Source of the DNA: Planctomycetaceae bacterium | GTDB lineage: Bacteria; Planctomycetota; Planctomycetia; Pirellulales; UBA1268 | DNA length: 19,559 nt | Direction: 5' to 3' | Assembly: GCA_947440895.1 (NCBI GenBank) | Contig: CANETO010000002.1 | Location: 1-19,559 of the forward strand | Shown here: positions 1 through 8,548 of the stretch, piece after piece | Layout of the letters: the number at the start of each line of letters is the position of its first letter | How positions within the stretch are numbered: position 1 is the first letter of the stretch | Notes under the pieces: generated by a model | Told to the model about the DNA's origin: nothing | What the model saw: the letters and a program-made list of their open reading frames with translations, nothing else | The model's database searches: none | Made by a program: the position numbers and the translations under genes

Positions 1-2204
1 GCCTGGAACGGCAGGTCGATCTCGTGACGCGTCGCCAGCCGCTCGCCGATGACGTTGTTTTCGTACGGCAGCGTCGTCCAGATGCCGAGCCCCTGCCCTG
101 CCGTCGGTGTCTGCGGCAGATTCTGCCGGACGTACGAGACGCCGGAGTGCTGGTACCAGGTCAGGGCATCCTGCGCGAGCGGCTGCCCCAGCCAGTAGTG
201 GTCGAGCCGCGGCCACCATTCGCTCTGGGTGAAGAATGGATTGACGCGGGCGCTCGTGAGCAGCCGGAGTTCGCGGTTCTCGATCGGCCGCCGCAGGTCG
301 ACCCAGGTACGCTGCTCGTAGCCTTCCTCCCACTCCGCCTCGTAGTATTCCTCGAGGAAGTTCATGTCGCTGATCCAGCCGGCCGTGCCGCGGGCCTGCC
401 AGCCCCCGAAGAAGCTCTCGGTGCTGCCACCGAGGTCCTGGCGGTGCCGCCAGAATGAGCGGCCTCGAAACGTCCGGTTTGGATAGCCGGGATAGGTGAA
501 GTCGCGGCGATAGAGGCCGAGATTATCCTGGCCGACGTCGCCGATGAACCAGGCGTCGAGGTCGCCGCTGGTGGGCCCGCCGTACCCGAGGAAGTCGGGC
601 CGGTTGTAGAGCAGCGACGTGCCGCCGCCGGGGCCGCGGTAGCTCAGGTAGTCGACGTCGAAATCCCAGTCGACGCCGTCCGGCGGCCGCTGCCAGCCAA
701 AGACCTGGAAGGCATCCCAGCTGGTGAGCAACTGCGTACCGAAGATGCGGTCGTTCTTGATCTGGGCGTTGTTGATATAGAAGGTAGGCTTCTTCGCGTT
801 GGTCGCCAGCACCGGCCACCAGAGCACCGGCACGCCGCCAAACGTGAGCGTGTTGCCACGGCTGGTGATGAACTGCTGGTGCTCGACGGCAGGCTCACCG
901 GTGGCGGGGTCGATGGCACGCTCACCGCCAGGCCCGGCCAACGGCACCTGCTCGTCGGTGAACTCGAGCTCGCGCGAGCGGAACTCCCAGCTCGGCACAC
1001 CCAGCCGGCTGGAGGTGAGGCCCGTCTGCTGGGCGACGAACCGGCTGCGGTCGACCTGCCGCAGCACGTCCGCCCGCAGCCGCACGACGCCGGAATAGTT
1101 GTCGACCGGGGTCAGAACCGTCGCACCGGTGATCACACCGCTCGACCGCGGCACGTCGTAGAACATGCTCACCGCCTCGACCACCCGTTGCCCCTGCCGG
1201 AAGATGACGTTGCCCTCCATGTAGAGTTCCAGCGGCACATCGCCGGCCTGCGCCGCATTGCCCTCCAGGTCGGGCTGCCCCTGCCCGCGGGTCCAGATCA
1301 CGAGCCGGTCGGCGGAGATGTCGAGCGGGCCGGCCGGGTCGACGCCGTCCACGACGAGGTTCACGCCGGAGGTGATCACCGCCACCCACTCGTTGCCCGT
1401 CGGGCTGGGGAACCAGCGGATGTTGAGCGGCACGCTCGACCGCGGGAAGGCTCGCAGCCGACGGGCGGTCGTGGCGGCGTTCACCTGCGGCACCGGGGCC
1501 GCGCCGAATTCACTGAACTGCGCCCGCTGGATCGGTTCCTCAGGAGCCGTCTCCGCATCGGCATCGGCGGTGTAAGCCACCGGCACGACACGGTCGGCCG
1601 GTGCGTCGTAGATCGGTGGCGTGCCGGCGGCCGGCACGGTGCTGGCAAATTCGAGCGTCGGATCCCCCTGCATCCAGAAACGGCCCGTCCAGCGTGGACC
1701 GCGAACGGTGGTCGCCGTGGCAGTGGCATCGGCGGCGCCCGACTGCACGGCGACGTTCCCCGCCATTCTCACGAGCAGGCTGCGGACCGGCAGCGAGAGT
1801 GCCTGTTCCCCGTCATCCTCATCACTCGCTGCCAGGTCGACCGACGGCTCCGGCTCCTGCTCGATCCACACCACCGCCTCATGCGCCGTGGCCTCCGTCG
1901 CTCCCTGCCGGATCCGCACACCACCGGTGAGGTGCCACACATCGTACGAGCCCTCCGTCCACCGCGATGCCTGCGTGGCATTGATCGTGACATTCTCTCG
2001 CGGATCAGCCGACGGAACTTCGATGCTGCCCGCCTCGGCGATGGCCGCTGCCAGACCGCGGGCCGGTAACGCGGCAAGCACGCCAGCCGTTGCTGTTTCA
2101 CGCAGTGGCTGGGCGGCTGCCGGTGACTGCGCCACAGCATGCTGCGCGGCTCCGAGCAGCATGGCCATCACCAGCACCGACGCCATCACCCGCACCGACG
2201 CCAT
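1..2204 (-). CDS. lptD: LptD/OstA-like LPS-assembly outer-membrane protein (3' end outside window)
   Basis: This is an open frame of at least 734 codons with no stop before the left edge. Expected role from the family: outer-membrane translocon that inserts lipopolysaccharide into the outer leaflet. Seen: a short hydrophobic N-terminus ending in Gly-Ala-Ala-Gln that fits a signal peptide. Two OstA/LptA-like segments follow, one near residues 88-200 (LTGGVRIRQGATEATAHEA) and one near 327 (LYMEGNVIFRQGQ). An LptD-type motif, TLTFGGVPVLWWPVL, lies near residue 450. After it comes an aromatic-rich, Asp/Arg-rich stretch typical of a beta-barrel. ATG 2204 was chosen because it gives the full signal peptide; ATGs at 2186, 2168 and 2162 and a GTG at 2216 are also in frame. 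No strong Shine-Dalgarno is visible. The gene is divergent from the transporter at 2779. The sequence is divergent from proteobacterial LptD, so a general OstA-domain protein is the alternative. Confidence 0.75.
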   Translation of the reverse strand, partial: MASVRVMASVLVMAMLLGAAQHAVAQSPAAAQPLRETATAGVLAALPARGLAAAIAEAGSIEVPSADPRENVTINATQASRWTEGSYDVWHLTGGVRIRQGATEATAHEAVVWIEQEPEPSVDLAASDEDDGEQALSLPVRSLLVRMAGNVAVQSGAADATATATTVRGPRWTGRFWMQGDPTLEFASTVPAAGTPPIYDAPADRVVPVAYTADADAETAPEEPIQRAQFSEFGAAPVPQVNAATTARRLRAFPRSSVPLNIRWFPSPTGNEWVAVITSGVNLVVDGVDPAGPLDISADRLVIWTRGQGQPDLEGNAAQAGDVPLELYMEGNVIFRQGQRVVEAVSMFYDVPRSSGVITGATVLTPVDNYSGVVRLRADVLRQVDRSRFVAQQTGLTSSRLGVPSWEFRSRELEFTDEQVPLAGPGGERAIDPATGEPAVEHQQFITSRGNTLTFGGVPVLWWPVLATNAKKPTFYINNAQIKNDRIFGTQLLTSWDAFQVFGWQRPPDGVDWDFDVDYLSYRGPGGGTSLLYNRPDFLGYGGPTSGDLDAWFIGDVGQDNLGLYRRDFTYPGYPNRTFRGRSFWRHRQDLGGSTESFFGGWQARGTAGWISDMNFLEEYYEAEWEEGYEQRTWVDLRRPIENRELRLLTSARVNPFFTQSEWWPRLDHYWLGQPLAQDALTWYQHSGVSYVRQNLPQTPTAGQGLGIWTTLPYENNVIGERLATRHEIDLPFQ

Positions 2205-2208
2205 CGCC
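2164..2208 (-). repeat. 18-bp tandem repeat inside the lptD signal-peptide coding region
   Basis: Two adjacent 18-bp units (2164-2181 and 2182-2199, GCCATCACCMGCACCGAC on the plus strand, 17/18 identical) are followed by a 9-bp partial third unit. On the coding strand they give the peptide repeat MASVRV-MASVLV-MA, so each unit supplies an in-frame ATG. The unit is a multiple of three, so gain or loss of a copy would lengthen or shorten the signal peptide without a frameshift. Confidence 0.8.
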
Positions 2209-2238
2209 GACAACACGCCTGACCACTGCGAGTGCAAA

Positions 2239-2302
2239 CGATGTCGCGTGCGCGCAGGACCTCGGCGCGATGGGTTCACAACCCGATGTCGCGGGGGCGC
2301 AG
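2239..2302. repeat. Imperfect 19-bp direct repeat in the lptD leader
   Basis: CGATGTCGCGTGCGCGCAG (2239-2257) recurs at 2284-2302 as the same 19 bases with two changes (17/19), a start-to-start distance of 45 bp, about four helical turns. Both copies fall between the predicted lptD promoter and the lptD start, so they would be transcribed in the leader. Function unknown; a repressor or RNA-binding site is possible, chance similarity in GC-rich DNA is the alternative. Confidence 0.6.
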
Positions 2303-2384
2303 CGGTGGCGTGGATGAACGGAGAAAACACGCGTGCGGAAGCGTCCGTGGGTTTGAAAAAGGGCCTGTGCGGAAAATGCGCGGG

Positions 2385-2414
2385 ACTATAGGAGTGCCCG
2401 CGCCGACGGGTCAA
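2385..2414 (-). promoter_or_regulatory. Predicted sigma70-type promoter for lptD
   Basis: On the minus strand a -35 box TTGACC (plus 2409-2414, 5/6 match to TTGACA) is separated by 18 bp from a -10 box TATAGT (plus 2385-2390, 5/6 match to TATAAT). Transcription would start near 2378 and leave an untranslated leader of about 174 nt before ATG 2204. This is the best promoter-like pair I found in the window. Confidence 0.5.
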
Positions 2415-2778
2415 GGCGTTGCCGCTGCCCAACAGACTCCGCAAGTCGTGGCTGCAAAGGGGGTTACCGACGTGCGTGGCCCGCCGGGTCCCACAGTCCT
2501 CCAGGCTGGCTCTGGCGTGATCCGATGCATGCCGCGATCGCAAGCGACGCAGCGTGGGCGGTCCGGGCAACGGCAGTCCTGGTAAAGCAGGCAAACCCCG
2601 GCCTCACGTCACCTACCCAGCCTGCTTCTCCCAGCCGCGGTACCATACTCCTCCGGTCTCCGCGAACCGCTCCACGCCCGCTCCCCCAGCGGCTTGCCCC
2701 GGCCCCCTCCGGCCCCGTTCTTGGCTCGATATCCCCGCCGCCTACCCGTCCTACCACCCTCGACACGAAAGCCGATCC

Positions 2779-5145
2779 ATGCTCCCGGTTGCTGATCGTG
2801 TTGCGAGTTGGCTGGTGCGTCACCGCACGCTGCTGGCCATTTTCGCGGTGGTGGCGACGATCGTGTCTGTCGCCCAATCGCGGCGTCTCGAATTCTCTCG
2901 GTCGATCGATACCATGTTCGACCGCACCGATCCGGCACTCGTTCCTTATCGACGGATGCTTCGCGCGTTTGGTTCGAGCGAAGTGGTGCTGGCGGCCTAC
3001 GATGACCCGGAACTCTTCTCCATCGCCGGCATCGAACGGCTGCGCAGGATCACCGACACGATCGCCGCACTCCCCGGCATCGCCTCGGCCACGAGCCTGG
3101 CCGACACGCCGCTGGGCAACCGCATCATCGATCTCGACAACAGCCCCACGGCTCGCCGGTTCGTCACACTCCTGGAAGGGTATGCCGTCGGTGCCGACCA
3201 TCGAACTGCCGCGATCGTCTGTGTGCTGAAGGCCCCGTCAGCAGCACCGCTGGACACCCCCACGACGCCGGCCTCACCACGGCCGACAGATTCCCGAGGC
3301 GACGCGATCGACCGCGTCCGCGCCATTGTGGCCGACCTGCCGGCAGGGACTGTCGCCGGAGAACCGGTGATGCTCCGCGACGGGTTCGCCATGCTGAAAC
3401 GCGACGGCAATCTCCTCGGCACGGCCAGCGCCATTCTGTCCGGCGCCGTGCTGCTCATCTCGTTCCGCAGCCTCCGCTGGCTCGTTGTGCCGCTGGCGGT
3501 CGTGCTCTTGTCACTCTGGAGCACACGGGGCATTCTCGCCGTCATCGGCCTCAAGCTGACCATGGTCTCGACCATGCTCTCCGCGATGGTCACGGTGGTG
3601 GGGATCGCCACCGTGGTGCACGTGATCGTGGAGTTTCGTCGGCAGCGGGATGAGGGTCTGCCCCCGGCCGCGGCGCTTGAACGCGCCATAGCGATCCTCT
3701 TCTGGCCGGTGGTTGGCTCGATCGCCACCGACGTGATCGGCTTCGGTTCGCTCATCGCCAGCCGCGTGGGGCCGGTCCACGACTTTGGCATCATGACGAG
3801 CGTGGGGGCGATCATGGTGCTCATATCCGCGGCGGTCGTCGTTCCCTTTGTCGCCCTGTGGGGCAGATTTGACACCGACCCGAAGAGGGCCTGGGGCGAG
3901 GGCGTTCTTGAAATGGGGCTCGACGGTCTGGTGCAGCGGATCGTGCGGCATCCGGGCCCCATTCTGCTGGTGTCGACGCTGCTCGTGGCCGCGGCGGTGG
4001 CGGGCATGCGTTGGCTGGAGGTGGAGACCGATTTCACCCGCAACTTCCGCACGTCGAGCCCCGTGGTCGCCTCCTACGACATGATCGAGACACGGCTGGG
4101 CGGCGCTGGCGTCTGGGATGTGCTGCTGCCAGCCGGTGAGGCGATCGACGGAAAAGTGCTCGGCGACATGACACGGCTGGAGCACCGACTGCGGACCGAG
4201 GTCACGATTCCCGATCGTGATGGCCGGCCGGTGCCCGCCCTGACGAAGGTGATGAGCCTGGCCGACGTGATGGCTGCCGTGTCGCCGATTCCGCTCGAAC
4301 GGCTGCAGAGCACGCAGCTTGGCAACTGGCTCGTGACCGGGGCGCTCGACGTGATTCAGCAGCAGGTTCCGCAACTAGGCCGCACGTTCATCGGCCATGA
4401 TCCCGAGGACGGCTCGACCTGGCTGCGGGTAATGCTGCGGGCCCACGAACGGCAGCCCGCGGTCCAGAAACGCGCGATCATCACCCAGGTCAACCGGATC
4501 GTATCTGAGGAATTCCCTCGGCGTGGTGACCGGCCCGCCGGTGAGGTCACGGGCTTCTTCGTGCTGCTGGCGCAACTCGTGGACCGGCTGCTCTCCGATC
4601 AGTGGCTCACATTCTTTCTCGCCACAGCGGGAATCTTCCTGCTGCTCGCCGTCAGTTTTCGGAGCCTGCTCCTGGCGACGGTGGCGCTGGTGCCCAACGT
4701 TCTGCCGATCTTCGTGGTGCTCGGCCTGCTGGGCTGGGTAGGAGACCGCATCAACATGGGCACGGCCATGATCGCTGCCGTCTCGATGGGGCTCTCAGTC
4801 GATAGTTCGATCCACTACCTGGCGGCCTTCCGCCGACGGCTCGCCATGGGCCAGACGATTCCAGCCGCGCTCGAAACCGCCCACCAGACCGCCGGCCGGG
4901 CGATGATCTTCTCGACGCTCGCGCTCGTGATCGGATTTCTGGCACTCACCACCAGTGGCTTCATCCCCACCGTGTCGTTCGGAGCGCTCTCCTGTCTGAC
5001 ACTCACGGGCGGGCTGTTCGGTAACTTGGTCGTCCTGCCCGTGCTGCTCTCGCTGCTGGCCCCCTGGCTGACCTCGGGATGCCGTGCCGCCGAAAACCCG
5101 CTACATTCGTCGCTTCCACCCCACCCAGACAGGAGCGGCCCATGA
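2779..5145 (+). CDS. MMPL/RND-family membrane transporter
   Basis: A 788-residue predicted inner-membrane protein of the RND superfamily, MMPL/SSD branch, whose members export lipids or other hydrophobic substrates using the proton gradient. Seen: a duplicated architecture. TM1 is near 17-33, a periplasmic loop covers about 35-212, and five helices lie between 213 and 362. TM7 is near 394-410, a second loop covers about 411-605, and five helices lie between 606 and 762. The second half keeps the acidic TM motif VDSSIH (Asp675); the equivalent place in the first half reads ATVVH, with Ala277 at the Asp position. Start ATG 2779 was chosen because TM1 follows at once; the frame is open upstream to an ATG at 2554, but that stretch is proline-rich and noncoding in character. 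The last codons overlap pepA (ATGA), suggesting translational coupling. The substrate cannot be read from sequence; lipid or hopanoid export is a family-based guess. Confidence 0.85.
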   Translation: MLPVADRVASWLVRHRTLLAIFAVVATIVSVAQSRRLEFSRSIDTMFDRTDPALVPYRRMLRAFGSSEVVLAAYDDPELFSIAGIERLRRITDTIAALPGIASATSLADTPLGNRIIDLDNSPTARRFVTLLEGYAVGADHRTAAIVCVLKAPSAAPLDTPTTPASPRPTDSRGDAIDRVRAIVADLPAGTVAGEPVMLRDGFAMLKRDGNLLGTASAILSGAVLLISFRSLRWLVVPLAVVLLSLWSTRGILAVIGLKLTMVSTMLSAMVTVVGIATVVHVIVEFRRQRDEGLPPAAALERAIAILFWPVVGSIATDVIGFGSLIASRVGPVHDFGIMTSVGAIMVLISAAVVVPFVALWGRFDTDPKRAWGEGVLEMGLDGLVQRIVRHPGPILLVSTLLVAAAVAGMRWLEVETDFTRNFRTSSPVVASYDMIETRLGGAGVWDVLLPAGEAIDGKVLGDMTRLEHRLRTEVTIPDRDGRPVPALTKVMSLADVMAAVSPIPLERLQSTQLGNWLVTGALDVIQQQVPQLGRTFIGHDPEDGSTWLRVMLRAHERQPAVQKRAIITQVNRIVSEEFPRRGDRPAGEVTGFFVLLAQLVDRLLSDQWLTFFLATAGIFLLLAVSFRSLLLATVALVPNVLPIFVVLGLLGWVGDRINMGTAMIAAVSMGLSVDSSIHYLAAFRRRLAMGQTIPAALETAHQTAGRAMIFSTLALVIGFLALTTSGFIPTVSFGALSCLTLTGGLFGNLVVLPVLLSLLAPWLTSGCRAAENPLHSSLPPHPDRSGP
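5131..5135 (+). promoter_or_regulatory. Shine-Dalgarno of pepA inside the transporter gene
   Basis: AGGAG lies 6 nt upstream of ATG 5142 and within the last codons of the transporter. It fixes the pepA start and, with the ATGA stop/start overlap at 5142-5145, indicates that ribosomes finishing the transporter can reinitiate on pepA. Confidence 0.85.
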
Positions 5146-6650
5146 CCCATGAATTTTCCCACCTCCGCAACATCGGCGCCGCGGGCGGCATTATCTCCGA
5201 GTCGGCCGGGCGACCGGCAACGATCGAGGCCGATGCCGTCGTGACGTTCCTCACCGAGGGGGGCATCGGCTCCGGTGCCGTCGCCGAGATCGATGCGGCC
5301 ACCGGTGGACTCCTCTCCCGGCTCGTGGCGGCAGGCGAAATCACCGGGAAGCGTTTTGAGTGCGTGCCGCTCCTCGCCGCTCCCGGGCTCAAGGCCGGCC
5401 AACTCGTGGTGATGGGGCTTGGCAAGCGTGAAGAGGTCGACGCAGGCGTGCTCTACTACGCGGCGGCGACGGCCGCCCGGCATCTGGCCGGCCGACCGCG
5501 GGCGAAGGTGGCATTCATCGCCGACGGTTCCTGGACGACGAGGCAGACAGAACAGGCCGTGGCCGGCGCGGCGGTCGGCATGGTGGGTCAGGATCTCTAC
5601 CGGACGGAAAAGAAACGCACACGCTTCGGCACCACCGTCTGGATGGTTGCATCGCCCGAGGCAGTGGCCCACGGCGTCGTGATCAGCGAAGGCGTGAATC
5701 TTGCGCGGCGACTGGTCAACATGCCAGCCGACGACCTCTACCCACAGACGTTTTCGGAGGAGGCGGCCGCCGTCGCTGGCCGCACCGGCATGGAGGTCGA
5801 GATCTGGGACGAGGAACAGCTGGCGCGGGAACGCTGCCAGGCGATCCTCGCCGTGAGTCGAGGCAGTAGCCGGGCCGCGAGACTCGTCATCCTCCGCTAC
5901 CGCGGCCCAGGGGCGCGGGACGGTCAGCCCGATTTGGCATTCGTCGGCAAGGGCGTGACGTTCGATTCGGGCGGCCTGTCGCTCAAGCCCTCCGATTCGA
6001 TGCTCACGATGAAGTGCGACATGTCGGGGGGCGCCGCGGTGCTGGCGGCGGCTGCGACCATCGCCGCTCTCAAGCTCCCGATCAATCTCGTGGTAGCCAT
6101 CGGCCTGGTCGAAAACATGACTGGGCCGGCCGCATACAAACTCGGCGACGTGATCACCGCCCGGAGCGGCACCACGATCGAGATTCACAACACCGACGCC
6201 GAAGGGCGGGTCGTGCTGGCCGATGTGCTTGATGTGGTCCTTGGTTTCAAGCCGAAGCGAATCATTGACGCCGCCACACTCACCGGCGCCTGCATGGTCG
6301 CGCTCGGCCACGATGTCGCCGGACTGTTCAGCAACGACCAGAGCTGCTGCGACGATGTCGCCCGGGCGGCCCGCGCCGTAGGGGAGCCCGTCTGGCAGCT
6401 GCCGATGTATGCCGACTACGACGACCAGATCCGGAGCGAGGTCGCCGACATCAAGAACGTCGGTGACGGTCGTTGGGGGGGCGCGATCACGGCGGCGAAG
6501 TTCCTCGAGCGATTCGTCGGCGGGATCCCGTGGACCCATGTCGACATCGCCGGCCCGGCGTTCGCGGAGAAGCCACGACCGTGGATCGACGGCGGTGGCA
6601 CGGGGGCCTTCGTGCGGCCGCTTGTGGAACTGGCGCGGGGACAGGACTGA
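5142..6650 (+). CDS. pepA: Leucyl aminopeptidase (M17 family, PepA-type)
   Basis: A 502-residue cytosolic dinuclear-metal aminopeptidase that removes N-terminal residues from peptides; E. coli PepA has 503. Seen: the catalytic domain carries KGVTFDSGGLSLKP and the M17 signature NTDAEGR. With the start at 5142 the metal ligands and catalytic residues fall at Lys270, Asp275, Lys282, Asp293, Asp352, Glu354 and Arg356, the same numbers as in E. coli PepA, which supports both start and family. The N-terminal ~190 residues form the less conserved domain. AGGAG sits 6 nt before the ATG, and the start overlaps the transporter stop. E. coli PepA also acts as a DNA-binding protein in Xer recombination; nothing here shows whether that applies. 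The 3' end lies 20 bp from the convergent pepF end with no terminator hairpin. Confidence 0.96.
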   Translation: MTHEFSHLRNIGAAGGIISESAGRPATIEADAVVTFLTEGGIGSGAVAEIDAATGGLLSRLVAAGEITGKRFECVPLLAAPGLKAGQLVVMGLGKREEVDAGVLYYAAATAARHLAGRPRAKVAFIADGSWTTRQTEQAVAGAAVGMVGQDLYRTEKKRTRFGTTVWMVASPEAVAHGVVISEGVNLARRLVNMPADDLYPQTFSEEAAAVAGRTGMEVEIWDEEQLARERCQAILAVSRGSSRAARLVILRYRGPGARDGQPDLAFVGKGVTFDSGGLSLKPSDSMLTMKCDMSGGAAVLAAAATIAALKLPINLVVAIGLVENMTGPAAYKLGDVITARSGTTIEIHNTDAEGRVVLADVLDVVLGFKPKRIIDAATLTGACMVALGHDVAGLFSNDQSCCDDVARAARAVGEPVWQLPMYADYDDQIRSEVADIKNVGDGRWGGAITAAKFLERFVGGIPWTHVDIAGPAFAEKPRPWIDGGGTGAFVRPLVELARGQD

Positions 6651-6670
6651 GTGAAGCCGGCCCCCCGCCC

Positions 6671-8479
6671 TTACAGCAGCGTCCCGAGTTCGTCGACGAG
6701 TTCACCAAACCGCGTCAGGGCGGTTGCCACCGGCTCGGGCTTTTCGAGATCCACGCCCGCGTCACGGAGCAGATCGAGCGGCCACTTCGAACAGCCACCC
6801 TTGAGAAACGCCCGATACGCCTCAAGTTCCTGTACCCCCCCCTCGGCCACCCGCTTGGCCAGCGTGATCGCGGCCGAAAGGCCGGTGGCATACTTGTAGA
6901 CATAGAAGGCGTTGTAGAAGTGCGGGATGCGGAGGCACTCGAGTTCTAACTGGGTGTCGATGGCAAACCGGGGGCCGAAGTAGGCATCGAGCAGTTCGCG
7001 GTAGATCGTCCGAAGCCGCTCGAGCGTCAGCGGCTCGCCCGCCTCGGCCGAGGCGTGGCTCTTTCTCTCGAACTCCGCGAACATCGTCTGCCGCACGATC
7101 GTGGCGCGAATGGAGTCGATCTCCCGGGCAATGATCGCGGCCCGTTCCTTTTTCGACGTCGCCCGCGCGAGCAAGAGCCGCGTCAGCAGTTGCTCGTTGA
7201 ATGTGCTCGCCACTTCTGCCACGAAAATGGTGTAGCCGGAATAGTGGTAGGGCTGGGCCTCGGCCGAATACCGCGTGTGCATCGAATGGCCCGCCTCGTG
7301 CGCGAGCGTGAAAACGTGCTCGATCGCCTCCTCCTGGAAATTCATCAGGATGTACGGGTCGGAGTCATAGGTGCCCGAACTGAAGGCGCCCGACTGCTTT
7401 CCCGCGTTGGGATAGCGGTCGCACCAGCGGCCCATGAGTCCGTTCTCCAGCCGCGTGGTGTACTCGGCCCCAAGCGGCCCGAGTGATTCAATCACCACCC
7501 GCACCGCATCGTTCCAGCTGTGACGTTGTTCCAGTTCAGGCACCAGCGGCACGTAGCAATCGTAGTGGTGGATCTCGTCAAGCCCGAGAAGGCGCCTGCG
7601 GAGGTCGTAATACCGGTGGACGGTGGGCAGGTGGGCGTGGACCGCAGCGATCAGCTGATCGTAGACGGCGATCGGCACGTTGTCGGCAAAGAGGGCCGCA
7701 TCGACGGCACTCGGATAGCCCCGCACCTTGGCCGCATAGACATCGCGTTCGTTGGAGCCCGAGAGGGTGGCGGCCAGCGTGTTGGCGTGGGCCTCGTACT
7801 GGGCGTAATACTGGTGAAAGGCCGTCCGCCGCACCTCCCGCGAACCGTCGTGCAGGAGCGTCACGAACGTTGCATTCGACAGTTCGACCTGCCCACCCGT
7901 GCCGGTGGTCACACTGCCAAATTTCATATCGGCGTCGGTCAACTGCCGGAAAACCTTCGCTGCCGTGCCGGCAAACGTGCCCTGCATCGCCAGAAGTTTT
8001 TCCTCCGGCTCCGAGAGCACATGCGGCCGCGTCCGCGTGAGCCGTTCCAGCAGCAGGCGGTAGGGCGTCAGGGACGGCGACTGCATCCATACCGTCAACG
8101 TGTCGGGGGGGATCGCCATGATCTCAGGTCGAATGAAGCTCGCCTTCTCGCCTGCCAGCGTGGCGACGTGCTGAAAGCGGCCCGTCATCCGCTGCGGATC
8201 GGCCGCCCCCTGATCTTCGCTGGCACGCAGGTGGGCATAGGTGCCGAGCCGGTCCCCCTCGCGGTCGACCGCGAGGTCATAGGCGAGGCACTCCGCGAGC
8301 CGCTCCGGCGACGAACCGAGCGTGCCGGCAAACGCCGCAAATCCCGGAATCTGTTTCTCCCATTCCGAGAGCGCTGCCGCCCACTCGGCATCGGATGCAA
8401 ACAGGCTGCCGAGATCCCACGTATCCCCCAAGGCCACGTCGCGCCGCGCCGGAAGACTCTTCACCGCACTATCAGCCAT
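6671..8479 (-). CDS. pepF: Oligoendopeptidase F (M3 family zinc metallopeptidase)
   Basis: A 602-residue cytoplasmic endopeptidase that cleaves short peptides, for example products of protein turnover or signal peptides. Seen: the zinc-binding HEAGH motif at residues 394-398 with Glu395 as catalytic base, and the third ligand probably Glu422 in the following FVAEVAST segment. The length and the N-terminal sequence (LGDTWDLGSLF) are typical of the M3B PepF group. The start at 8479 is supported by a strong AAGGAG seven bases upstream. There is no signal peptide or membrane segment. It faces pepA tail to tail; the two enzymes are unrelated in fold but could act in successive steps of peptide breakdown (endo- then exo-cleavage), which is inference. 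Its upstream region carries the repeat cluster, which separates it from fabH. Confidence 0.95.
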   Translation of the reverse strand: MADSAVKSLPARRDVALGDTWDLGSLFASDAEWAAALSEWEKQIPGFAAFAGTLGSSPERLAECLAYDLAVDREGDRLGTYAHLRASEDQGAADPQRMTGRFQHVATLAGEKASFIRPEIMAIPPDTLTVWMQSPSLTPYRLLLERLTRTRPHVLSEPEEKLLAMQGTFAGTAAKVFRQLTDADMKFGSVTTGTGGQVELSNATFVTLLHDGSREVRRTAFHQYYAQYEAHANTLAATLSGSNERDVYAAKVRGYPSAVDAALFADNVPIAVYDQLIAAVHAHLPTVHRYYDLRRRLLGLDEIHHYDCYVPLVPELEQRHSWNDAVRVVIESLGPLGAEYTTRLENGLMGRWCDRYPNAGKQSGAFSSGTYDSDPYILMNFQEEAIEHVFTLAHEAGHSMHTRYSAEAQPYHYSGYTIFVAEVASTFNEQLLTRLLLARATSKKERAAIIAREIDSIRATIVRQTMFAEFERKSHASAEAGEPLTLERLRTIYRELLDAYFGPRFAIDTQLELECLRIPHFYNAFYVYKYATGLSAAITLAKRVAEGGVQELEAYRAFLKGGCSKWPLDLLRDAGVDLEKPEPVATALTRFGELVDELGTLL

Positions 8480-8486
8480 CGTTCTT

Positions 8487-8492
8487 CTCCTT
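8487..8492 (-). promoter_or_regulatory. Shine-Dalgarno of pepF
   Basis: AAGGAG on the minus strand, seven bases before ATG 8479, is one of the strongest ribosome-binding sites in the window and fixes the pepF start. Confidence 0.85.
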
Positions 8493-8548
8493 CATCAATG
8501 ATCGCAAAACATACCACGGAGAGCACCGGAAGTTGACATCCACGGTTC

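Larger units (their letters stand above)
2205..2778. other. Divergent intergenic region between lptD and the MMPL transporter
   Basis: These 574 bp show no convincing gene on either strand; the open frames here read like shadows of GC-rich DNA. The lptD-proximal half holds a good minus-strand promoter (2385-2414), an imperfect 19-bp direct repeat (2239-2302) and a small GGGTT-CAC-AACCC hairpin (2272-2284). The half nearest the transporter (about 2640-2760) is strongly pyrimidine-rich on the plus strand. It shows no clear -35/-10 pair and no good Shine-Dalgarno before ATG 2779. The plus-strand promoter therefore remains unlocated. Confidence 0.6.

Noticed and set aside
879..2069. Long plus-strand open frame opposite lptD
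   Set aside because: The minus-strand frame is open through the whole region and shows OstA motifs; the plus frame is His/Arg/Pro-rich with no family signature, as expected for an antisense shadow in high-GC DNA.
2464..3201. Minus-strand open frame across the lptD-transporter gap
   Set aside because: It overlaps the conserved transporter N-terminus in antisense and shows no domain or ribosome-binding site.
2997..4374. Long minus-strand open frames opposite the transporter
   Set aside because: They have Ser/Thr/Arg- or His-rich composition without hydrophobic pattern or motif, and the plus strand gives a clear 12-helix protein.
4815..6539. 574-codon minus-strand open frame opposite pepA
   Set aside because: pepA carries all M17 catalytic residues on the plus strand; the antisense frame is low in hydrophobic structure and spans the transporter/pepA junction.
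7520..8536. Plus-strand open frame opposite pepF
   Set aside because: It reads against a gene with an intact HEAGH motif and a strong ribosome-binding site, and has no recognisable domain.
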